Source: Neobacillus terrae (GTDB taxonomy: Bacteria; Bacillota; Bacilli; Bacillales; Cytobacillaceae). From it: a DNA stretch of 64,000 nucleotides. Below, piece by piece: positions 36,458 through 44,589 of the stretch. Within the stretch, counting starts at the first letter, position 1. The number at the start of each line of letters is the position of its first letter. The stretch is from NCBI RefSeq assembly GCF_011393025.1, contig NZ_JAAOEO010000013.1, positions 60,259 through 124,258 on the forward strand, read 5' to 3'. The translations under genes were made by a program, and so were the position numbers. The notes under the pieces are model-generated. The model worked only from the letters and a program-made list of their open reading frames with translations, ran no database searches and was not told the DNA's origin.

Positions 36458-38617
36458 TTACTTGACTAATTTGAACGAAAAAGTGGTTACATGTTGACTA
36501 TCAGGACCAATGTAAGCTTCAAAGCTACCCTGGTCACTTGTATATTGAAGGTCTGAATGATAATACCTTAACTGCTCTTCAGTTATTGTAAAGGTGATTT
36601 CTTTTGATTCCCCTGGCTTTAGACTTACTTTTTCAAACGCTTTTAGTTCCTTAACTGGGCGTACCACTTCACCAGAAAGATCACGAATGTATAATTGAAC
36701 GATTTCATCCCCTGTGAAATCCCCAGTATTCGTAATTTTTACCGATAAGGTGAGCGGGGTTTCAGGTGTGACCGTCTCAGAAGAAACTTTATAATCACTG
36801 TAAGTAAAGGTTGTATAGCTCAATCCAAACCCAAATGGCAAGAGCGGCTCGTTAGGAATGTCTAAATACTGAGATAAATACCGTTCTTTTACATCCGGGT
36901 CAAGCTTAGGCCGTCCAGTATTATAATGGTTATAATAAACTGGCACCTGTCCGACAGAGTACGGGAAGGACATTGTCAGTTTTCCGGAAGGATTAACGTC
37001 ACCATAAAGGAGATCCGCAACGGCTGCTCCCCCTGCTGTACCTGGGTACCATGCTTCTAGCACGGCATCAGCCTGGTCAATTAGACCATGTAAATCCAAT
37101 GGACGACCATTAAACAATACCGCAACTATCGGCTTGTCTAACTGTTTAAGCTTGGATACAAGGACAAGCTGGCTTTCCGGTAATCGAATGTCTGCACGGC
37201 AGCCTGCCTCGCCGCTCATGTCTGAATCTTCTCCTAGAGCCAAAACAATCACATCAGCATCCTCAGCAGCATTAACTGCTTCCTCCAGCTGTTCATCTGT
37301 TACCGTTTCAATATCAGACCCTTTTGCAATGTTAATAGTTGAAGTCTTATCCGAAAGCCCATCAGCTAATTGAATAGTCTTTTCCTTAGAACCCATCCAA
37401 GACCAGGGTCCTAAAATATCTCCGCTTTGTGCAAACGGACCAATCAAGGCGACTTTCTGTTCTTTTTTTAATGGAAGGATGTTTTCATTTTTTAAAAGTA
37501 CAACTGATTTAGCTGCTAATTCTCTTGAAGCATTAAGATGCTCATCGCTCATGACCACCTCTTGTTCAAGCTTCACATCTGCTCCACGATACGGGTTATC
37601 AAAGAGGCCTAATTTATGCTTAAGCTGCAGGATACGAAGAACAGCTTCATCAATGATTGCTTCGTTCACTTCTTTTGTTTCTACGAGGTGTTTTAAGTTC
37701 TTCACATAGCAGGCTGTCATCATTTCAATATCGACGCCAGCAAGGATTGCTTTGGCCGCAGCCTCTCTTTCATCCTCTGCAACACCATGTGGAATTAACT
37801 CTTTTACCGCACCCCAGTCGGAAATGACCACACCATCAAATTGCCATTCGCCTCTAAGTAAATGGCGCATTAACCATTTGTTTCCGCTTGATGGAATGCC
37901 GTCTACCGTATTAAACGAGGTCATAACCATTTCGCAGCCTTCATCTAATGCAGCCTTATAAGCCGGTAAATAGGATTCACGTAATTGCCGTTCTGACATG
38001 TTCACGGTATTGTAATCACGGCCTCCTTCTGGGGCACCATAGGCAGCAAAGTGTTTAACACAAGCTGCTACCCGATTCGTATCCTCTTGCAGATTTTCAC
38101 CTTGAAAACCTCTTACAAATGCCCGTGCAAATTCACTATTTAAATATGGATCCTCACCAGTGGTTTCCATTACCCTTCCCCAGCGTGGGTCGCGAACTAA
38201 ATCAACCATTGGAGCAAAGGTTACATGGACACCGGAAACAGAAGCTTCTTTTGCTGCAATTTCCGCGCTTTTTTCAGCCAAATCTAAATCCCAGGAGCAT
38301 CCTATCGCTAGCGGAACAGGAAAAATGGTTTTATAACCATGAACAACGTCAGCCATAAATAATAATGGAATCCCTAGACGATTGGTTTTCAAATATTCCT
38401 CCTGAATTCTCATTACATCTTGGGCTCCGGAAACTCCAAGTACTGATCCGCTTTTTTCAATTTCTTCAGCTGTAATCCCCATCTCTGCCATTGGTCCTGT
38501 AATTTCGCCATTGTCTTTTGAACCTTTATAAAAGGGACCAGCTAATTGAAGGAGCTGGGCAATTTTTTCATCTAACGTCATCTGTTCCAACAGGGACTTT
38601 AATTGATGTTCAGTCAT
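36458..38617 (-). CDS. Cytoplasmic GH3 beta-glucosidase
   Basis: 719 residues: N-terminal (beta/alpha)8 barrel with the nucleophile Asp in GVVISDWGAV (about 263), alpha/beta sandwich with the acid/base-bearing LALGEDSDMSGEAGCRAD segment, and a C-terminal fibronectin-III-like domain (LSVKITNTGDFTGDEIVQLYIRD). No signal peptide. In this operon it probably splits sophorose and short beta-1,2-oligosaccharides left by the phosphorylase (compare Lin1840 of Listeria). First gene of a four-gene operon, with GGAGGAATCC before the ATG. Confidence 0.9.
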   Translation of the reverse strand: MTEHQLKSLLEQMTLDEKIAQLLQLAGPFYKGSKDNGEITGPMAEMGITAEEIEKSGSVLGVSGAQDVMRIQEEYLKTNRLGIPLLFMADVVHGYKTIFPVPLAIGCSWDLDLAEKSAEIAAKEASVSGVHVTFAPMVDLVRDPRWGRVMETTGEDPYLNSEFARAFVRGFQGENLQEDTNRVAACVKHFAAYGAPEGGRDYNTVNMSERQLRESYLPAYKAALDEGCEMVMTSFNTVDGIPSSGNKWLMRHLLRGEWQFDGVVISDWGAVKELIPHGVAEDEREAAAKAILAGVDIEMMTACYVKNLKHLVETKEVNEAIIDEAVLRILQLKHKLGLFDNPYRGADVKLEQEVVMSDEHLNASRELAAKSVVLLKNENILPLKKEQKVALIGPFAQSGDILGPWSWMGSKEKTIQLADGLSDKTSTINIAKGSDIETVTDEQLEEAVNAAEDADVIVLALGEDSDMSGEAGCRADIRLPESQLVLVSKLKQLDKPIVAVLFNGRPLDLHGLIDQADAVLEAWYPGTAGGAAVADLLYGDVNPSGKLTMSFPYSVGQVPVYYNHYNTGRPKLDPDVKERYLSQYLDIPNEPLLPFGFGLSYTTFTYSDYKVSSETVTPETPLTLSVKITNTGDFTGDEIVQLYIRDLSGEVVRPVKELKAFEKVSLKPGESKEITFTITEEQLRYYHSDLQYTSDQGSFEAYIGPDSQHVTTFSFKLVK

Positions 38618-38649
38618 TAGTAGGATTCCTCCAAATTGTATTGTTAATA

Positions 38650-38659
38650 GAAACGTTTC
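38650..38659. promoter_or_regulatory. GAAACGTTTC operator 1
   Basis: Palindrome located about 12-21 nt after the expected start of the GH3 operon transcript. Confidence 0.75.
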
Positions 38660-38677
38660 GATTGCTTTTTAATTTGG

Positions 38678-38706
38678 ATTATAAGCGCTTTCTTTTAGTT
38701 CGTCAA
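38678..38706 (-). promoter_or_regulatory. Sigma-A promoter of the GH3-GH94-GH13-lacI operon
   Basis: On the minus strand TTGACG, 17-bp spacer, TATAAT. It is flanked by operators 1 and 2. Confidence 0.82.
38679..38693. promoter_or_regulatory. cre-like box overlapping the -10 element
   Basis: TTATAAGCGCTTTCT fits the cre consensus WTGNAANCGNWNNCW except at the third position. Confidence 0.5.
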
Positions 38707-38715
38707 CATCTGATA

Positions 38716-38725
38716 GAAACGTTTC
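38716..38725. promoter_or_regulatory. GAAACGTTTC operator 2
   Basis: Core of the perfect 16-bp palindrome ATAGAAACGTTTCTAT (38713-38728), just upstream of the -35 box of the GH3 promoter. Confidence 0.78.
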
Positions 38726-38790
38726 TATTAATCTTATTCACAATATAATGCTAGAAATACATGAATTAGAAAAAAATTAAAAAAAATAGG

Positions 38791-38805
38791 TTGAAAACGA
38801 TTTCA
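38791..38805. promoter_or_regulatory. cre box (CcpA site) over the -35 element
   Basis: TTGAAAACGATTTCA matches WTGNAANCGNWNNCW at every position and overlaps the -35 hexamer, so CcpA would block this promoter in the presence of glucose. Confidence 0.72.
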
Positions 38806-38819
38806 TCCTAACTTATAAT
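38791..38819 (+). promoter_or_regulatory. Sigma-A promoter of the binding-protein operon
   Basis: TTGAAA, 17-bp spacer, TATAAT. The leader to the ATG at 39124 is about 300 nt and contains operators 3, 4 and 5. Confidence 0.82.
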
Positions 38820-38828
38820 GGCTATATC

Positions 38829-38838
38829 GAAACGTTTC
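38829..38838. promoter_or_regulatory. GAAACGTTTC operator 3
   Basis: Lies at about +4 to +13 of the importer transcript, an ideal repressor position. Confidence 0.78.
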
Positions 38839-38882
38839 ACAATTTTTACCACTGAAAGTTTAATATTTTTTTAGTATTGTTC

Positions 38883-38892
38883 GAAACGTTTC
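38883..38892. promoter_or_regulatory. GAAACGTTTC operator 4
   Basis: Inside the importer leader, 54 bp from operator 3. Confidence 0.72.
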
Positions 38893-38937
38893 TCCATTAT
38901 AAGTTCTATATTTTTTTACGGAAAATCGAAACGTTTC

Positions 38938-38947
38938 TATAGAAGGA
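38938..38947. promoter_or_regulatory. GAAACGTTTC operator 5
   Basis: Inside the importer leader, 55 bp from operator 4, so operators 3-5 are evenly spaced by about five helical turns. Confidence 0.72.
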
Positions 38948-39123
38948 GGTATCCTACTTAACCAGGATAAAAACACTATTTTTATATATCACTTTAGGTT
39001 TCCGAAAAGCAGTTCTTGTTCAATAGACATTTTATCAATACAATTAACAAGTAATGCATATGTAAATTTTCTATTAAAAAGATGAAACTACTAAAATCCC
39101 AATGAATTATGGAGGATACTAAA

Positions 39124-40383
39124 ATGAAATTATTAAGTAAAAAGGTTGCAACCGTAGCTTTATTAGGTTCACTAGTTGTTTCTGGCGCATTAGCTGGATG
39201 TTCATCCAATAGTACTTCTTCATCCAGCAAAGATGGACAAACAACTATTACCGTTTGGGGAATGGGTGAAGAAGCTAAATCCTTACCAAAAATCGCAAAA
39301 GATTTTGAAAAAGAAAATCCAAAGATTCACGTTCAAGTTCAAGCCCTTCCATGGGATAAGGCACATGACAAGCTATTAACTGCTGTTGCTTCTAAACAAG
39401 GACCTGACGTTGTACAAATGGGAACTACTTGGATTCCGGAATTCGCTTCTGCTGGAGCACTTATGGACTTATCAAAATCTTCGGATAAGTACCCTGAACT
39501 TGCAGCTGATAACTTCTTTGATGGTTCTGTTGAAACTACCAAATACGATAATAAAGTAGTTGGTGTACCTTGGTATATCGACACACGCGTTCTTTATTAC
39601 CGTACAGATTTATTGAAAAAAGTAGGATATGATAAAGCACCTCAAACCTGGGATGAGTTAAGTGATGCGGCTAAAAAACTGAAGGCTCGCGGCGGTAATA
39701 ACTACGGAATTAGCATTGATGCTAATGAACAAAGCTTATCATTCATGTTAGCTCGTCAAAATGGTTCAAAATTACTTGATGGAAACAAACCTTTATTTAA
39801 TCAAAAAGAATTCGTTGATGCTGTTAAATACATGGATAGTTTCTTTAAAAACGGTTCTGCTCCTAAAAATGATATCGGTTTAGATGCGATTGCAGCATTT
39901 AAAGGTGACGGAATTGTTCCAATGTTCATCAGCGGACCTTGGATGGTTAAACTAATTAATGACCAAGCACCAGAATTAAAAGGTAAATGGGCAACTGCGG
40001 TACTGCCTGCAAAAGAAAATAACATTTCTGCACTTGGCGGATCAGACCTTTCTGTTTTCCAATATACAAAACATAAAGATGCAGCTCTTAAATTTGCTGC
40101 TTATATGAGTAAACCAGAAACACAAATTGAATGGTTAAAACTAGTAAATGCTATGCCTGCAAACAAAAAAGCATGGGAAGATTCTTCATTACAAAACGAT
40201 CCAAATCTTAAAGTATTTGGCGAACAAATGAAAAATTCCCAGCCCGTACCGGTTATTAAACAATGGGAACCAATTGCACAAGCATTCTTAAAGAGCAACG
40301 AACAAATTTTCCGCGGTGGTGCAGATGTCCAAAAAACAATGGATGACTTTAACAAAAAGGCTGAGGAAATTTTAAGTAAATAA
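39124..40383 (+). CDS. ABC transporter substrate-binding lipoprotein (sophorooligosaccharide-type)
   Basis: 419 residues with a lipoprotein signal (KKVATVALLGSLVVSGALAGC) and a CUT1-type fold (TTITVWGMGEEAKSLPKIAKDFEKEN). It is divergent to the GH3-GH94 operon and shares its operators, so it should bind beta-1,2-glucooligosaccharides (compare Lin1841 of Listeria). ATG 39124 is chosen because GGAGG sits 8 nt upstream; the in-frame ATG at 39109 overlaps that site. Confidence 0.9.
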   Translation: MKLLSKKVATVALLGSLVVSGALAGCSSNSTSSSSKDGQTTITVWGMGEEAKSLPKIAKDFEKENPKIHVQVQALPWDKAHDKLLTAVASKQGPDVVQMGTTWIPEFASAGALMDLSKSSDKYPELAADNFFDGSVETTKYDNKVVGVPWYIDTRVLYYRTDLLKKVGYDKAPQTWDELSDAAKKLKARGGNNYGISIDANEQSLSFMLARQNGSKLLDGNKPLFNQKEFVDAVKYMDSFFKNGSAPKNDIGLDAIAAFKGDGIVPMFISGPWMVKLINDQAPELKGKWATAVLPAKENNISALGGSDLSVFQYTKHKDAALKFAAYMSKPETQIEWLKLVNAMPANKKAWEDSSLQNDPNLKVFGEQMKNSQPVPVIKQWEPIAQAFLKSNEQIFRGGADVQKTMDDFNKKAEEILSK

Positions 40384-40400
40384 ATAATACTGTCAAAACG

Positions 40401-40444
40401 ATGGCATTCACTCATTGATTTCGGTGAATGCCATTATCTACTAT
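40401..40444 (+). other. Stem-loop between binding protein and permease genes
   Basis: ATGGCATTCAC (40401-40411) pairs perfectly with GTGAATGCCAT (40434-40444). No T-run follows. It is the same position as the hairpins at 18092-18224 in the other importer operon and probably protects the binding-protein mRNA. Confidence 0.7.
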
Positions 40445-40479
40445 GTCCTATTTTGGGGTTTGTAAAGGAAGGGACTGTT

Positions 40480-41358
40480 ATGAAGAAAAGTAAGACACCA
40501 TATTTTTTTATTGCTCCAACGATTATTTTATTATCGGTCTTTTCTATTTTACCTATCGTTGTTGCGCTTATTATCAGTTTTACAGATATCAATCTAACCG
40601 GATTAGCGGATTATTCACAGATCAATTTTATTGGATTTGACAATTATAAAGAAGTTATAAAAGATCCAATTTTTTTAAAGTCAATTTTAAATACCTTGTT
40701 TTATGTAATTTTCGGTGTTCCGTTCGTAATTATTCTGTCATTGGCTGTTGCCCTTCTGATTAACTTTGGTAATGCACGTATTTTCAAAGCATTCCGAGTA
40801 ATTTTTTATATGCCTTCCATTACTAATGTGGTTGCCGTTGCGGTGGTATGGAGCTATCTTTATAATCCCCAATTAGGCTTGTTTAACTATTTATTAAAAC
40901 TCGTTCATTTGCCGTCTGTTCCTTGGCTGCAAGATCCAATTATGGCGAAAATCTCATTGATCGCTTTAGCATTATGGAGAGCCATCGGTGTTAATATGAT
41001 TATTTTTTTAGCTGCTATTCAAGGTATTCCAAAGACGTACTATGAGGCAGCACAGCTTGATGGTGCAAACGGATGGAAACAGCTAACAAAAATCACCATT
41101 CCATTATTGCGATATGCAATATTCTTTGTATCGATAACCACAATGATTGGATGGCTGCAATTTTTTGAAGAGCCGTTCGTCATGACCAATGGTGGGCCGC
41201 TTGATAGTACGACGTCAGTAGCACTCTTTATTTACCATAATGGTTTCCAACTCAGTAATTTTGGCTACGCTGCAGCAGGTTCATTCATTTTATTCATTGC
41301 CATTATTATCATTACATTGGTTCAATTTAAATTCCAAAATAAGAATGTTGATTATTGA
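40480..41358 (+). CDS. ABC sugar transporter permease, MalF type
   Basis: 292 residues, six membrane segments, EAA loop YEAAQLDGANGWKQLTKITIPLL. ATG 40480 is chosen because AAGGAAGGG is correctly spaced before it; the frame opens at 40453. It forms the channel of the beta-glucan oligosaccharide importer with the next gene. No ATPase is encoded locally. Confidence 0.92.
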   Translation: MKKSKTPYFFIAPTIILLSVFSILPIVVALIISFTDINLTGLADYSQINFIGFDNYKEVIKDPIFLKSILNTLFYVIFGVPFVIILSLAVALLINFGNARIFKAFRVIFYMPSITNVVAVAVVWSYLYNPQLGLFNYLLKLVHLPSVPWLQDPIMAKISLIALALWRAIGVNMIIFLAAIQGIPKTYYEAAQLDGANGWKQLTKITIPLLRYAIFFVSITTMIGWLQFFEEPFVMTNGGPLDSTTSVALFIYHNGFQLSNFGYAAAGSFILFIAIIIITLVQFKFQNKNVDY

Positions 41359-41378
41359 GTATTGATGAGGTGATACCA

Positions 41379-42203
41379 TTGAAAGAAAGCACAGACCGTT
41401 ATCAACAATGGATTGTCGGAATTATTTTAACCGTAGCTGGCATTTTGGTTGCACTCCCCTTTATTTGGATGGTTTTTTCGTCTTTTAAGCCGGAGAGTGA
41501 AATAAGTTCTTTAGTACCAACCTTATTCCCAAAACAGTTTACATTGGAAAATTTCCAAAATCTTTTTGAAAATATGAACTTCGGACTTTATTTGAAAAAC
41601 ACCATTATCATTGTTCTATGCTCTTTTGTAGGTCTATTTTTAAACGCGATGGCAGGTTACGCTTTTGCCAAATATCAATTTAAAGGCAAAGATAAGTTGT
41701 TTTATCTTATCCTGGCTACAATGATGATTCCCGGACAAGTAACCATGATTCCGGTTTATCTAATCTTAAATAAGATGCACCTTACCAATACAATGGCGGG
41801 TATCGTGCTTCCAGGACTTGTTGGTGCTTTCAGTATCTTCTTATTCCGACAGTTCATGACGACCATCCCTGATGAATTGCTAGAGGCAGCCCGGCTTGAT
41901 GGGGCAAGTGAATTGAGGTTATTTATGCAGGTGGTTCTTCCCATTTCAAGACCAATCTTAGCAGTACAGGGAATATTAACATTCATTGCTGGATGGAATA
42001 GCTTCCTCTGGCCATTAATTATCGCAAATGATGAGAATTTATATACGCTATCGGTTGGACTCTCTTTATTAAAAGGCCAATATGGGGGTAATTACGCTCT
42101 GCAAATGGCTGGTTCCACCTTTATGGTTGTGCCTATCGTTATTATTTTCATTATCTTCCAAAAGCATATTATCGATGGATATACAATTTCAGGAATGAAA
42201 TAA
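41379..42203 (+). CDS. ABC sugar transporter permease, MalG type
   Basis: 274 residues, six membrane segments, EAA loop LEAARLDGASELRLFMQVVLPIS. The frame opens at 41355 inside the end of the previous gene, but TTG 41379 has GAGGTG 6-7 nt upstream and is the better start. Last gene of the importer operon. Confidence 0.92.
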   Translation: MKESTDRYQQWIVGIILTVAGILVALPFIWMVFSSFKPESEISSLVPTLFPKQFTLENFQNLFENMNFGLYLKNTIIIVLCSFVGLFLNAMAGYAFAKYQFKGKDKLFYLILATMMIPGQVTMIPVYLILNKMHLTNTMAGIVLPGLVGAFSIFLFRQFMTTIPDELLEAARLDGASELRLFMQVVLPISRPILAVQGILTFIAGWNSFLWPLIIANDENLYTLSVGLSLLKGQYGGNYALQMAGSTFMVVPIVIIFIIFQKHIIDGYTISGMK

Positions 42204-42215
42204 TAACTTTATATA

Positions 42216-42252
42216 AACCCTACTTGATTAATTTTGGTAGGGCTTTTTTTTT
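42216..42252 (+). terminator. Intrinsic terminator of the importer operon
   Basis: CCCTAC (42218-42223) and GTAGGG (42237-42242), then a 9-T run. Confidence 0.85.
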
Positions 42253-42392
42253 GATATAACACTTAATGGAGGCATATTTATAACTTCAGGGCCCATTATA
42301 GGGGCTTCCTTAATAACTTGTTACCCATCAGAATATTCTGAAAAATGTTAGAACAAGATTTGATCTTGTATTACAGTTTTCTGAAAGTAAAT

Positions 42393-42432
42393 AAAAACGC
42401 TATCATTCTGTAAACAGAAGAATAGCGTTTTT
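42393..42432. terminator. Bidirectional terminator, endoglucanase side
   Basis: AAAAACGCTAT pairs with ATAGCGTTTTT across a 19-nt loop. It lies 3' of the GH144 gene and convergent to the importer operon. Confidence 0.75.
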
Positions 42433-42492
42433 GATAGTAGACATATAATTATTAATAAACTGCAAAAATTCTCCTTAAATTCTTTTATTGTA

Positions 42493-43842
42493 TTAATTAC
42501 CGATTGAGAAGACTTCTTCGCTCAAAAGATGTTGTGGTTGTTCAGCTATCTTATCTTTATTAAAATAATTACGAATGACTCCGTTATCAACAAAGTTAGC
42601 AATTGAAGCCATAATCATCCCTTGGTCTAAAGAAAGGTATGCCTTGGTAACTTCTCCTGTATTTACATTAACAGAATCATAAAATCCATACTTTCCATAT
42701 ACATTTAAGTCTTTTAATGCATGAATGTTCGTCATAACATCTTTTGGTGCATATTCTAACGCAAGGAAAGAAGCGTGTGGTGTAACTATACCTGTATCAT
42801 GGTAGCCGGAAGTTCCAAGAGGTGTTACGCCCAATGCGTCATAGCCGTTTGGTATCGCTGAAGGGGATATCCCCCAGACTGGGTAGCCTTTCTGTTTCGC
42901 ATATGAGATCTGAATGCTGACATAATTTTTATTATTCAAGCCAAGACCGTTAACACCGAGTTCTCTTTCTTTTAGTACTAAACTTGGCATTAATGCTTCA
43001 AACATACTTCCACCCCAACTTGGAACATACTTTATCCCATTGTAGCTATAATGCCCTTCGAAAACAGAAACTCCGTCATACCATTTATTCTCTCCCTCAG
43101 GAACCTGGCTTTGCCAATCCCAATCTGCTGGTAACGTTCTGTACATTTTCCACCAGTGGTCTTCCGGTACATCTCTTTTTCCAATGGCTATGTAACTGGC
43201 CACACGAGGTTCAGTATAAAACATTCCGAAATGATATTCTGTTAAAGACCCTTGAGCAACATCAAAACCACCATGAAACTGGCCAATGGCAGGATCATAA
43301 AGGGTAGAATAGTTCATGCTATCTACTAACTTGCTCGTTTGATTATAAAGTTCGGGATATGCTTGTCCAACAGTTATTAGCCCTGAAGACAACCATCCAT
43401 TATCAACTGTAGAGATAAATTGGCCCCAATCTGTCTTTAATGCTGCATTCGAAGTATAGTACCAATTATAGAATAATCCATTCCATTTTTTCATTTCCGT
43501 TAGTGTATCTAGGGTTCTTTGTATTCTTTGAGTAGCTTCGCTTTTTGTAATAATCCCTAATTTATTTGCGGAAATAGTACTGAACAAATACATTGCAATA
43601 TTTGTGGGAGAAGTGTATTCATGTTTCTCTTCTTTTCCTGTATCATACCTAACTTCATCAGCTGTTAAGCCCGTTTTAGGATCTGTAAAGTCCTCATAAA
43701 ACTTATATGTCTTCTTTGCTATAGATAATAATTGTGCATTTGTCGACTTTTCATTAATATTATTTTCAGCGTAGACTGATTGGGATACAGTGAAACTTAA
43801 AAGAAGTATAAAAGCAACCAAAAACCGAATAAGACTCAACAT
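42493..43842 (-). CDS. Secreted endo-beta-1,2-glucanase, GH144-type (glycoamylase-like domain)
   Basis: 449 residues: signal peptide (LIRFLVAFILLLSFTVSQSVYA), then an (alpha/alpha)6-type domain with the glycoamylase-family landmarks TVDNGWLSSGL, YTEPRVASYIAIGK, PSWGGSMFEALMPSL, YPVWGISPSAIPNGY and GIVTPHASFLALEYAP. GH144 members cut beta-1,2-glucan into sophorooligosaccharides, which the neighbouring importer and phosphorylase would use. Its own promoter and operator match those of the locus. GGAAGGGG precedes the ATG. The substrate is inferred from family and context. Confidence 0.83.
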   Translation of the reverse strand: MLSLIRFLVAFILLLSFTVSQSVYAENNINEKSTNAQLLSIAKKTYKFYEDFTDPKTGLTADEVRYDTGKEEKHEYTSPTNIAMYLFSTISANKLGIITKSEATQRIQRTLDTLTEMKKWNGLFYNWYYTSNAALKTDWGQFISTVDNGWLSSGLITVGQAYPELYNQTSKLVDSMNYSTLYDPAIGQFHGGFDVAQGSLTEYHFGMFYTEPRVASYIAIGKRDVPEDHWWKMYRTLPADWDWQSQVPEGENKWYDGVSVFEGHYSYNGIKYVPSWGGSMFEALMPSLVLKERELGVNGLGLNNKNYVSIQISYAKQKGYPVWGISPSAIPNGYDALGVTPLGTSGYHDTGIVTPHASFLALEYAPKDVMTNIHALKDLNVYGKYGFYDSVNVNTGEVTKAYLSLDQGMIMASIANFVDNGVIRNYFNKDKIAEQPQHLLSEEVFSIGN

Positions 43843-43860
43843 TTTATGTCCCCTTCCAAA

Positions 43861-43898
43861 GTTATAATATTATCGAAACGTTTCGATAATATTATAAC
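43861..43898. promoter_or_regulatory. 38-bp perfect palindrome with GAAACGTTTC core (operator 6)
   Basis: Every base from 43861 to 43898 pairs across the centre at 43879/43880; the core GAAACGTTTC is at 43875-43884. It covers the expected transcription start and half of the -10 box of the endoglucanase promoter. In RNA it would also form a stem-loop. Confidence 0.82.
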
Positions 43899-43919
43899 TT
43901 ATCAGAAAATTAGTGTAAA
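43891..43919 (-). promoter_or_regulatory. Sigma-A promoter of the endoglucanase gene
   Basis: On the minus strand TTTACA, 17-bp spacer, TATAAT. Confidence 0.78.
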
Positions 43920-43928
43920 CGCTTTAAT
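43914..43928. promoter_or_regulatory. cre-like box over the -35 element
   Basis: On the minus strand ATTAAAGCGTTTACA matches the cre consensus at 14 of 15 positions (T for G at position 3). Confidence 0.5.
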
Positions 43929-44306
43929 TGGAAATTGAGCTGATATACCTAAAAGATAGCTGTCTCAACTTTGTACCCTACAGTTAAGAGAATTCTTCAC
44001 AAATCTTGTTTCCACAAATTAAAAAGAGTTTCCATAGTAATTTTCGGCTCTGTAGTTTTAAAATATAAGTTCACAATCACTAAGTTTTCAGGTTAATACC
44101 CGATCATTCCTTACAAAAAGATAACCACTTAGATTTATGAACTAAGTGGTTATTAAAGGATTATTTTCTTTCAGCTTTATTTCGGTTATTCTTGAAAGCA
44201 GTCCGATAAATTATGAACTTACGTCCAGATAATGTGTTTCCAACGTTTTAATTTGGTGGGAATCAAGTGATATTTGTAGTGAATCATATTTTATTTGGTG
44301 GCTTAC
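43929..44306. other. Spacer between the endoglucanase promoter and the transposon
   Basis: No gene seen. It contains a perfect 12-bp stem, 9-nt loop hairpin (ATAACCACTTAG at 44121-44132 with CTAAGTGGTTAT at 44142-44153), which may terminate transcription from a lost or distant gene. Confidence 0.5.
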
Positions 44307-44311
44307 ATTAC
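44307..44311. repeat. Target-site duplication ATTAC, left copy
   Basis: ATTAC precedes the TGTGA terminus; the same five bases follow the TCACA terminus at 50944-50948. Five-base duplications are typical of Tn7-like and Tn5053-like elements. Confidence 0.5.
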
Positions 44312-44319
44312 TGTGATTT

Positions 44320-44336
44320 TTCATAAAAACTTAGAA
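44320..44336. repeat. Candidate TnsB-binding repeat 1
   Basis: TTCATAAAAACTTAGAA, 8 bp inside the proposed left terminus. Consensus of the three copies is TTCATAANNNNTTAGAA. Confidence 0.5.
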
Positions 44337-44375
44337 CGCAACACTGTAAAATTAAGTATTGGTTAAGATATTTAT

Positions 44376-44392
44376 TTCATAATTAATTAGAA
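44376..44392. repeat. Candidate TnsB-binding repeat 2
   Basis: TTCATAATTAATTAGAA, 56 bp from repeat 1 in the same orientation. Confidence 0.5.
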
Positions 44393-44426
44393 TGCGTAGA
44401 TGTTCTAGTGTAAAATTTTACTTTAC

Positions 44427-44443
44427 TTCATAATTTTTTAGAA
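44427..44443. repeat. Candidate TnsB-binding repeat 3
   Basis: TTCATAATTTTTTAGAA, 51 bp from repeat 2 in the same orientation. Confidence 0.5.
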
Positions 44444-44469
44444 AAAATCATTTCTGCTCTAAGCTCAAT

Positions 44470-44520
44470 AAAAAAAATAATGTCACGTAACCAGCCAACA
44501 TGTCAGCTGCACGTGACATT
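44470..44520 (-). terminator. Intrinsic terminator of tnsABC
   Basis: AATGTCACGT (44479-44488) pairs with ACGTGACATT (44511-44520); on the minus strand a long T-run follows. Confidence 0.75.
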
Positions 44521-44589
44521 TCATTTATACTCAGTTCAAACGAACATACCATGTTAGTTTTTCATAGGCAAGTCAGACATTGTAATTTA

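Noticed and set aside
44479..44520. AATGTCACGT inverted repeat as transposon terminal repeat
   Set aside because: It forms a hairpin followed by a T-run on the tnsC coding strand, which is better explained as the tnsABC terminator.
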